From contig NZ_CAADHO010000003.1 in NCBI RefSeq assembly GCF_900699765.1, positions 248,001-312,000 on the forward strand: a DNA stretch of 64,000 bases, given 5' to 3'. Below are positions 59,617 through 64,000 of this stretch, piece by piece. The notes beneath the pieces were generated by a model, which was given only the letters and a program-made list of their open reading frames with translations, searched no databases and was not told where the DNA came from. The stretch comes from Desulfoluna butyratoxydans (GTDB taxonomy: Bacteria > Desulfobacterota > Desulfobacteria > Desulfobacterales > Desulfolunaceae). The position numbers were made by a program, and so were the translations under genes. Positions within the stretch are counted from its first letter, which is position 1, and the number at the start of each line of letters is the position of its first letter.

Positions 59617-60210
59617 GCACATCTCCTTTTCGATGGGTTGAACGTCCGGTGCGTGGAACAGGACCTCTTTTGATGGGACGGAGACGCCCAAATGCATGGG
59701 GCTTCGACCCATCACGACAATCGGGGGGGAGAACATCGTAAGCACATCGCAGGGCGTAGCGGTGACCCGAGCGCGATGTGCGTCATGGGTTTTCGCATTA
59801 CCGGCAGGGCCATGGGGACCGGGGTCCGGTTTTTTGCTTCTATCTGTTGGTTTTCAACGGCCCTTGGGCCGGAGGCGTGATGCTTTTTTACAGATACCGT
59901 GAGTCAATGGCAGGAAGGCTATGGCTTGTGTCGTGATGACAACAGGCGTTTGATTTCGTTGGGTATTATATCGTCGTTTTTTCGGATGTCAAGGCGGCGG
60001 GACTGGGGGAGGGGGGCAGGTGATGGCGGAGGAGCACGTTTTATGGTGACGCCCGGAGCACCGCACCTCCGCGCGTTTAAAAAAAACGCGTGGGTGCGAC
60101 GACACCGGGCACAACAGGTGAGTCGGGCGGCAGTGGCTTAAGGTTCGTACGCTCTCAGGCCATATGCCGGGCCGTGATGGCGTGAACGCCGCCCGACCCC
60201 ATGTTGCACC
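59617..60210. other. Intergenic region upstream of the carboxypeptidase gene
   Basis: About 590 bases with no gene I can support on either strand. The leftward promoter of the carboxypeptidase and the 3' flank of the next leftward gene lie here. GC-rich stretches (59990-60030, 60055-60130) have no clear hairpin with a T-run. Confidence 0.5.
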
Positions 60211-61452
60211 TTACTTTTCGGGGTAGAGGAAGGCAAAGGCCTCCTCTTTGAAAGCGGTTCTTTCGTGCATTTCGGCTGTGGCCTTGTCGATGTTGCCTGC
60301 AAGGACGGGCACGGCATGTTCAAGGATCGCCAGGTAGTGATCGGCGTCCTGGGCGGTAAAGGCCGGGATCTTCCAGGTCTTGACGGTCTGCTCTGAGACC
60401 ACCATGGAGAGAACCGCGCACATGCCGGGCATGATGCCGCCGCCGCCCACCAGGTTGTGGAGGTCAGAGGACATGAAGGTCACCCCTCCGGCGTCCTGGC
60501 TGACGATGGTGGCCAGCTCGCCCACGATGCGGACTTTTTCGCGCGCCGTGTCTGCTTCGGCAAGCGAGTTGCCCAGGGCGGCGATGCGCTCGCCCAGCTC
60601 ACGGGTGCCCTTTGCCATGTCTCCTTTTCCCCTGGGAAAGGCGGTGTCGGAGTGGGTGCAGGGAAGGCCTGCCGCGTTGATCCCTTTGATGAGGGCTTCA
60701 AAGACCGAGGGGTTGTCCACCTCTTTGTTCATGCGTACCCAGAACATCTCTTCCCGGTTGTCCTTGAAGACGGCAGGGGCATAGGCCTTGCTCTCCAGAA
60801 CAAAGGTGGGCAGGGCGTCCAGGCCCAGCTCTTTCATGACCCGGCCCTTGTCTCCGAGCATGACGTTGCCTTCCAGGTCCTCATCGGGGCCCAGGCCGCC
60901 TTCGCTGGCGTTGATGACCGCCATCACCGAAACGGGGATGCCGTCGATGTCCAGGACGGTACCCATGATTTTTCCCACCTTGCCGGGCATGTCCTCAACC
61001 CCGGTGACGAACTGTCCCGGGTATTTTTTTTCAAAGGTGTCCACCACGGCCAAGCAGGCGGCGGTCTGAAGGGCCACGGGCAGCTCCAGGACGCCCTGGC
61101 CGTAGATCCGGCCAAAGGCGGTGCAGGCCACGGTCTGGCTGTAGATGGCATCCATGCCGATGGCAAGGCGGGCCAGGGTCGCCTCATACGGGGTGATACC
61201 CCGGCGGGTGCTGGCTGTGCCTGTGCCGCCGTCCTCTGTGGTGACGGTGACGGTTCCGGTCTCAATGTCCGCATCCACCGAGGCGATGGTGGTGCGTGCG
61301 GGAAAGGCTTTTCGCAGAAGGGCGGAGACGACGGCAAATCCTGCGGAGTCGTCCTGGACAAACCCGAAGTTGGTGTGGACATGGCCCGCGCCCACATGGC
61401 CGGTGATGCCTAACGTACCGCGGGATACGTTGCTTTTGGAAATCTTCATCAT
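60211..61452 (-). CDS. Conserved-looking protein of unknown function beside a TRAP transporter
   Basis: A 413-aa cytoplasmic protein from ATG 61452 (GAG upstream; the second codon is also ATG). The N-terminus is striking: RGTLGITGHVGAGHVHTNFG followed by FVQDDSAGFAVVSALL, with two His and a Gly-rich loop that could be an active site. Other features are RRGITPYEATLARLAIGMDA, GGLGPDEDLEGNVMLGDKGR and VGGGGIMPGM. There is no signal or membrane segment. It is not a family I can name. Its place downstream of dctPQM suggests an enzyme acting on the imported carboxylate, but a terminator intervenes. Confidence 0.75.
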   Translation of the reverse strand: MMKISKSNVSRGTLGITGHVGAGHVHTNFGFVQDDSAGFAVVSALLRKAFPARTTIASVDADIETGTVTVTTEDGGTGTASTRRGITPYEATLARLAIGMDAIYSQTVACTAFGRIYGQGVLELPVALQTAACLAVVDTFEKKYPGQFVTGVEDMPGKVGKIMGTVLDIDGIPVSVMAVINASEGGLGPDEDLEGNVMLGDKGRVMKELGLDALPTFVLESKAYAPAVFKDNREEMFWVRMNKEVDNPSVFEALIKGINAAGLPCTHSDTAFPRGKGDMAKGTRELGERIAALGNSLAEADTAREKVRIVGELATIVSQDAGGVTFMSSDLHNLVGGGGIMPGMCAVLSMVVSEQTVKTWKIPAFTAQDADHYLAILEHAVPVLAGNIDKATAEMHERTAFKEEAFAFLYPEK

Positions 61453-61530
61453 GCTGGCTCTTTTTTTAACTGTTGAGAGTAGGGGTGCCGGCTGCGGTTA
61501 TGCAGGCGGCACAGGCGATACAGAGAAAAA

Positions 61531-61569
61531 ACGACAAAATCTGCCTCCGGCTGGTCGCCGGAGGCAGAT
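61531..61569 (-). terminator. Terminator of dctM
   Basis: Read leftward: ATCTGCCTCCGGC, loop GACCA, GCCGGAGGCAGAT, then TTTTGTCGTTTTTT. It begins 62 bases after the dctM stop and would limit read-through into the 413-aa protein gene. Confidence 0.88.
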
Positions 61570-61630
61570 GCACGCTGAGTCGTTTCCCCGGTGTCCCGGG
61601 GAAAAGTCCGCAAGGTGGGGTCTTTTTTTA

Positions 61631-62911
61631 TTACAGTCCCGGCAACCAGAGGGCCAGGGACGGCACAAAGACGATGGCCAGAAGGGCCAGCACCATGGTG
61701 AGCAGGAACGGGAGTACCGCCACACTGAGCTTTTCAATGGACAGGTTACTGATGCTGCAGCCCACGAAGAGGTTGACGCCCACAGGGGGAGTCAAAAAGC
61801 CCATGGAGGAGGTCACGATCATGACGATGCCGAAGTGGATCGGGTCCATACCCAGGTGCTTGACCACGGGAAGGAGCAGGGGCGTCAGGATCAGGATGTT
61901 GGCCAGGGCGTCCATGAAGGTTCCCATGACAAGGAGAAATACCAGGATAATGGGAATCAGGATGTACCTGTTGTCCGAAATGCCCGTGAGGATGTCCACA
62001 AGCTGGTTCGGCAGGTTGTAGAACAGGAGGATCTGACCCAGGGCCGTTGCTGTGGCCACCACGAGGAAGATGGAGGCGGTGGTCAGGGCGGTGCCCTTGA
62101 ACACGTCGGCGATTTTGCTCCAGCTGAGGGTCCTCAGGAAGATCCCTTCCATGATGAGGGAGTAGACCACGGCAATCACGCCCGCTTCCGTGGGGGTGGT
62201 AAAGCCGCCGTAGATGCCGCCCAGAACAATGAGGGGAACCATCAAGGCAGGCAGGGCCGACTTGAGGGAGGAGAGTACCTCGGAGACAGGGGCGCGTTTC
62301 CCGGAACCGGTGAACCCGTATTTTTTTGAGAGGATGTAGCTGCACAGCATGAGGCAGGCACCCACAAAGAGGCCGGGGATGACACCTGCGATGAAGAGGT
62401 CGCCTACGGAGACACCGGCCGTGGTGCCGTAAATGATCAGGGGAACGCTGGGGGGGATGATGACCCCCAGGCAGCCTGCGGCGGTGTTGACCGCGGTGGA
62501 AAAGGACTTGCTGTACCCTTCTTCCTCCATGGCAGGCACCATGATGCCGCCGACAGCGGCCACGGTGGCGGGTGCGGAACCGGAAAGGGCCCCGTAAAAC
62601 ATGCTCGTGAGAACGGAGATGTGAGCCATGCCCCCTGTGATATGGCCCACCAGGGACCGGGACACCGCCAGCAGTCTCTGGGCCATGCTGCCCTTCTGCA
62701 TGATCTCGCCGGCCATGATGAAAAAGGGAACCGCCATGAGGGGGAAGACATCCAGGGACGTGACCATCTTCTGGATGAGAAATTCATACGGAAGCAGGTC
62801 GCTGAAGGTCATCCCCACGGTGACGCTCAACCCGATGGCGATGCCGATGGGCACGCTCAACAGGAGAAATGCCGCAAGTGAAACAAACGTTAAAATAATT
62901 GCCATATCCAT
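61631..62911 (-). CDS. dctM: TRAP transporter large permease DctM
   Basis: A 426-aa membrane protein of about 12 segments. DctM signatures are PLMAVPFFIMAGEIMQKGSM, GAWSGSAPATVAAVGGIMVPA-like (seen as ALSGSAPATVAAVGGIMVPA), AAGCLGVIIPPSVPLIIYG and the C-terminal MGFLTPPVGVNLFVG. It moves a carboxylate using the sodium or proton gradient. The start is ATG 62911, 15 bases after the dctQ stop; an ATG at 62905 is also possible. Confidence 0.95.
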   Translation of the reverse strand: MDMAIILTFVSLAAFLLLSVPIGIAIGLSVTVGMTFSDLLPYEFLIQKMVTSLDVFPLMAVPFFIMAGEIMQKGSMAQRLLAVSRSLVGHITGGMAHISVLTSMFYGALSGSAPATVAAVGGIMVPAMEEEGYSKSFSTAVNTAAGCLGVIIPPSVPLIIYGTTAGVSVGDLFIAGVIPGLFVGACLMLCSYILSKKYGFTGSGKRAPVSEVLSSLKSALPALMVPLIVLGGIYGGFTTPTEAGVIAVVYSLIMEGIFLRTLSWSKIADVFKGTALTTASIFLVVATATALGQILLFYNLPNQLVDILTGISDNRYILIPIILVFLLVMGTFMDALANILILTPLLLPVVKHLGMDPIHFGIVMIVTSSMGFLTPPVGVNLFVGCSISNLSIEKLSVAVLPFLLTMVLALLAIVFVPSLALWLPGL

Positions 62912-62926
62912 AGGGCAGGGTCTTCC

Positions 62927-63427
62927 TTAATTGATTTCCATGATTGAAGGGTCGTACTTGCCCGTGATGACCCCCCAGAGTCTCTCCAGGGTACGCAGGG
63001 CCATGAGGCCTAAGCCCACCGGAACGCTGAGAAACACCCAGTACATCTGCACTTCAAGGGCCGGTGTTTTCTGGCCCGTGGTGGCCAGGAACTGAATGAA
63101 CTTGATGCCCCAGAAGGTGGCGCAGGCGCAGAACACCAGGGTGCAGAGGTGAGCTGCGATGGTGACGGGCTTGGCAAATTTTCCCCCGAACATGTTCCGG
63201 ATCACCGTGACTTCCAGGTGGCGGTTCATCTGGGTGGCGTAGCTGCATCCCACGTAAACGGCCCAGATAAAGAGATAGCGTGCGACTTCCTCGGACCAGT
63301 CGAGGGAGTTCTGGAGCACGTATCGGTTGAAGACCTGGACAACGGTGATGCCTGTCATCAAAACCAGCGCCAACGAGGAGAAGATCTCCTCGGATCGGTT
63401 GATGACGGATTTGGTCGATTTAATCAT
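62927..63427 (-). CDS. dctQ: TRAP transporter small permease DctQ
   Basis: A 166-aa protein from ATG 63427 with GGAG nine bases upstream; the longer open frame upstream has no ribosome site. Four membrane segments, with the conserved SLDWSEEVARYLFIWAVYVG (DWxEExxR motif between helices 2 and 3). It couples with DctM in the dct operon. Confidence 0.93.
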   Translation of the reverse strand: MIKSTKSVINRSEEIFSSLALVLMTGITVVQVFNRYVLQNSLDWSEEVARYLFIWAVYVGCSYATQMNRHLEVTVIRNMFGGKFAKPVTIAAHLCTLVFCACATFWGIKFIQFLATTGQKTPALEVQMYWVFLSVPVGLGLMALRTLERLWGVITGKYDPSIMEIN

Positions 63428-63485
63428 GCGGATGAACTCCTGTGGCCGGGTATGCCGGAGGACCGGCATACCCGGGTGTTCTTCA

Positions 63486-64000
63486 TTACTCGGCGATGGT
63501 TGCCTTGGCCTGTTCGATCAGCTCTTTGCCGATACGTTTTTCAAACTTTTTGTAAACACCTTCGGTGGCTTTCTGCCAGCGCGCACGCTCTTCGGGGGTG
63601 AGAACGGTGACGTTGACCCCTTTGTCTTTCAGGTTGGCCAGGATCTCTTTTTCGCCGTCACGGATGAGCTTGCGCTCATAGAGCTTGACCTCTTCGAAGG
63701 TGGTCAGGACGAGCTCTTTCTGCTTGGGAGTGAGGCTGTCGAGGAATCGCTTGGAGATCATGACGAGGTGGGGGCTGTAGAAGCTGTTGACGATGGTAAC
63801 GTTGTTGTTGACTTCAGGGAAGTTGTTGTGCCATGCCAGGTTCAGGTCGATGTCGATGCCGTCCACGGTTTTCTGCTGCAGGGCGGTGTATACCTCGCCC
63901 CAGGAGATGGGGGTGGGGTTCATGCCCAGGCTCTTCAGGGTGGCGATGTGCGCCTTGGAGGGGGTGGAGCGGATCTTCAGGCCCTTGGCATCTTCGAGGG
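63486..64000 (-). CDS. dctP: TRAP solute-binding protein DctP, C-terminal part (cut by window edge)
   Basis: About 171 C-terminal residues; the start lies beyond base 64000. DctP motifs are LEDAKGLKIRSTPSKAHIAT, MNPTPISWGEVYTALQQKTV and DGIDIDLNLAWHN, followed by SPHLVMISKRFLDSLTPKQK. The binding Arg of KIR(S) is present. It captures an organic acid in the periplasm for DctQM. The family usually binds dicarboxylates or related acids, and the specificity cannot be read here. Confidence 0.93.
   Translation of the reverse strand, partial: LEDAKGLKIRSTPSKAHIATLKSLGMNPTPISWGEVYTALQQKTVDGIDIDLNLAWHNNFPEVNNNVTIVNSFYSPHLVMISKRFLDSLTPKQKELVLTTFEEVKLYERKLIRDGEKEILANLKDKGVNVTVLTPEERARWQKATEGVYKKFEKRIGKELIEQAKATIAE

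Overview
The window looks like a chromosomal segment of a sulfate-reducing Desulfobacterota bacterium, probably a marine Desulfoluna-like organism. This is an inference from gene content: a complete reductive-dehalogenase operon, the selenocysteine factor SelB, a TRAP transporter, a darA/darB-like pair, and GC-rich host genes. No 16S rRNA or other taxonomic marker is present.

Layout. (1) 1-4800 is host DNA: the 3' end of hemW, an anchored protein of unknown function, selB, a small membrane protein, then tRNA-His and tRNA-Arg(UCG). (2) 4837-41694 is a complete-looking prophage of about 36.8 kb in the 3' end of tRNA-Arg, bounded by a 57-bp perfect direct repeat (attL 4837-4893, attR 41638-41694). 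Its left end holds the integrase, an excisionase-like and a CII-like gene, a divergent control region, a CI-like repressor, and an AT-rich cargo block with a lipoprotein, an AAA/STAND-like ATPase and a two-TM protein. Everything to the right is read leftward: helicase, primase, terminase, Ogr-like and zinc-binding regulators, DNA methyltransferase, portal, a protease-capsid fusion, lysis genes, and a P2-type contractile tail. A small rightward AT-rich cargo island (31.1-32.1 kb) interrupts it. The phage is a chimera: lambda-type terminase and portal, P2-type tail and baseplate.

(3) Just outside attR, 41695-41910 is a diverged but collinear copy of the prophage left end, including the integrase leader. 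A second, related element probably once sat in tandem here and lost its integrase. (4) 42008-48146 is an organohalide-respiration cluster: a MalT/LAL-type LuxR regulator, rdhA (Tat-exported corrinoid/FeS dehalogenase), rdhB (anchor), an rdhC/NosR-like FMN-binding membrane protein, and an overlapping 55-codon membrane protein. (5) 48-57.3 kb is host DNA: a fragment of a darB-like gene, an uncharacterised protein of about 1077 aa, a Spo0M-like protein, darB-like and darA-like genes, and a marR gene with an inverted-repeat operator ahead of a small membrane protein. (6) 57.4-64 kb holds a secreted M14 carboxypeptidase with PKD and PPC domains, an unrecognised 413-aa protein, and a dctM-dctQ-dctP TRAP transporter that runs off the right edge.

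The items most worth following up are: the decayed second att end beside the rdh cluster; a possible -1 frameshift start for the integrase; the ATPase/two-TM pair as a candidate defence module; a phage-borne LapG-like protease; the repeat-rich cytosine methyltransferase; and iteron-like repeats between the primase and helicase genes.
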